Shown: positions 63,568-64,000 of the stretch, piece after piece
How positions within the stretch are numbered: position 1 is the stretch's first letter
How the letters are laid out: each line of letters starts with the position of its first letter
Source: an uncultured beta proteobacterium
GTDB taxonomy: Bacteria > Pseudomonadota > Gammaproteobacteria > Burkholderiales > Burkholderiaceae_B
Reading direction: 5' to 3'
DNA: 64,000 nt
Assembly: GCA_903821335.1 (NCBI GenBank)
Contig: CAIJKV010000220.1
Coordinates: 1-64,000 of the forward strand
Notes under the pieces: model-generated
What the model was told of the DNA's origin: nothing
Database searches by the model: none
The model's input: the letters and a program-made list of their open reading frames with translations, nothing else
Made by a program: the position numbers and the translations under genes

Positions 63568-64000
63568 TCAGTTTTCGATCAGGCAGTCGACGTAATAGCG
63601 TTTGCCGCCGTCAGGGGTTGCCTCGTCAGCCAGACCATGCACATAGGTTTCAAACCCGGGATATTTCTGGTTGAACTCGCACGCGAACTGAAGATACTGC
63701 ACGATCGTCTTGTTGAAACGCTCACCAGGAATCAGCAGCGGGATGCCCGGTGGGTAAGGTGTCAGCAACACGCCCGTGACGCGGCCTTCAAGCGCGTCGA
63801 TGGACACGCGCTCGACCTCGCGATGGGCCATCCTGGCGAACGCATCCGAAGGCTTCAGGGCCGGGATCATGTCGCTCAGGTACATCTCAGTCGTCAGTCG
63901 TGCCACGTCGTGGTCACGGTAAGAGACATGGATCTGCTGGCACAGGTCGCGCAAACCCAGGCGTTCATACTGGCGATGCACTTTGCAGAAATCAGGAAGA
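63568..64000 (-). CDS. Orn/Lys/Arg decarboxylase, C-terminal 143 residues (runs off right edge)
   Basis: The frame is open to the right window edge. The visible part is the C-terminal domain of PLP-dependent (fold-I) acid-inducible-type decarboxylases: EMYLSDMIPALKPSDAFARMAHREVERVSIDALEGRVTGVLLTPYPPGIPLLIPGERF. The catalytic Lys lies outside the window. Ornithine, lysine or arginine specificity cannot be told from this part. The track start at 63981 is an internal GTG, not the true start. Confidence 0.85.
   Translation of the reverse strand, partial: LPDFCKVHRQYERLGLRDLCQQIHVSYRDHDVARLTTEMYLSDMIPALKPSDAFARMAHREVERVSIDALEGRVTGVLLTPYPPGIPLLIPGERFNKTIVQYLQFACEFNQKYPGFETYVHGLADEATPDGGKRYYVDCLIEN

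Noticed and set aside
1-64000. CRISPR arrays, rRNA genes, insertion sequences and prophage genes
   Set aside because: I looked for spaced direct repeats, transposase motifs, terminal inverted repeats and phage structural genes and saw none; the only mobile-type signals are the attachment-like sites at 24.5-34.6 kb.

Overview
The window looks like a chromosome segment from a GC-rich betaproteobacterium of the order Burkholderiales, most like the Alcaligenaceae (Bordetella/Achromobacter relatives). This is judged from the housekeeping block mutM / TPR protein - lolB - ispE - tRNA-Gln - prs - rplY - pth - ychF, the Bug/TctC-type receptor fragment and the codon usage. No database search was possible, so the genus is inference.

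Layout. 1-2.1 kb: the N-terminal part of an AsmA-type protein (minus strand, runs off the left edge) and a small VOC protein. 2.1-15.2 kb: one long plus-strand catabolic region with a sigma70-like promoter, TPP-dependent E1 alpha/beta and E2 (acetoin-dehydrogenase type, no E3), a crotonase, an MmgE/PrpD protein, an acyl-CoA dehydrogenase, a complete branched-chain-type ABC importer (substrate-binding protein, LivH, LivM, LivG, LivF) and two SDR dehydrogenases. It ends in an 8-bp tandem repeat. 15.3-19.5 kb: an EthD-like protein and a TetR repressor (minus strand), an 18-bp dyad operator, then a NadC-type phosphoribosyltransferase and a fusion of PhnN (ribose 1,5-bisphosphate kinase) with a type-2 thymidine/AMP phosphorylase. 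19.6-24.6 kb (minus strand): a benzoylformate-decarboxylase-like TPP enzyme with an Ldh2-type 2-hydroxyacid dehydrogenase, an outer-membrane protein and AzlCD.

24.5-34.6 kb is accessory. Three attachment-like sites, one of them the exact 3' end of ychF, appear to delimit two tandem elements. The first is visibly AT-richer and carries a GrdB-like reductase/APH-kinase fusion translationally coupled to a divergent enolase. The second carries a tripartite exporter operon between broken gene remnants (TctC, PPK2) and an XRE regulator.

34.6-43.5 kb is core: ychF, a CPBP protease, pth, rplY, prs, tRNA-Gln, ispE, lolB, a TPR protein and mutM. 43.5-52.3 kb holds an LTA-synthase-like membrane sulfatase, a FAD-linked oxidase, phosphomannomutase, pgi and a WbpO/WbpP-type pair for UDP-HexNAc uronate synthesis. 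52.3-52.7 kb is non-coding and holds a candidate small RNA with its own promoter and terminator, then a promoter and 5' hairpin for the dehydrogenase gene. 52.8-57.4 kb: coq7, an OsmC protein, thyA, folA and a DUF945 protein. 57.4-62.2 kb: the glycine cleavage genes gcvT-gcvH-gcvP behind a tandem glycine riboswitch. The right end holds a BaiN/YhiN-type flavoprotein and the C-terminal part of an Orn/Lys/Arg decarboxylase.

The most interesting items are the GrdB-APH/enolase module, the attachment-site array around it, the PhnN-phosphorylase fusion and the candidate sRNA.
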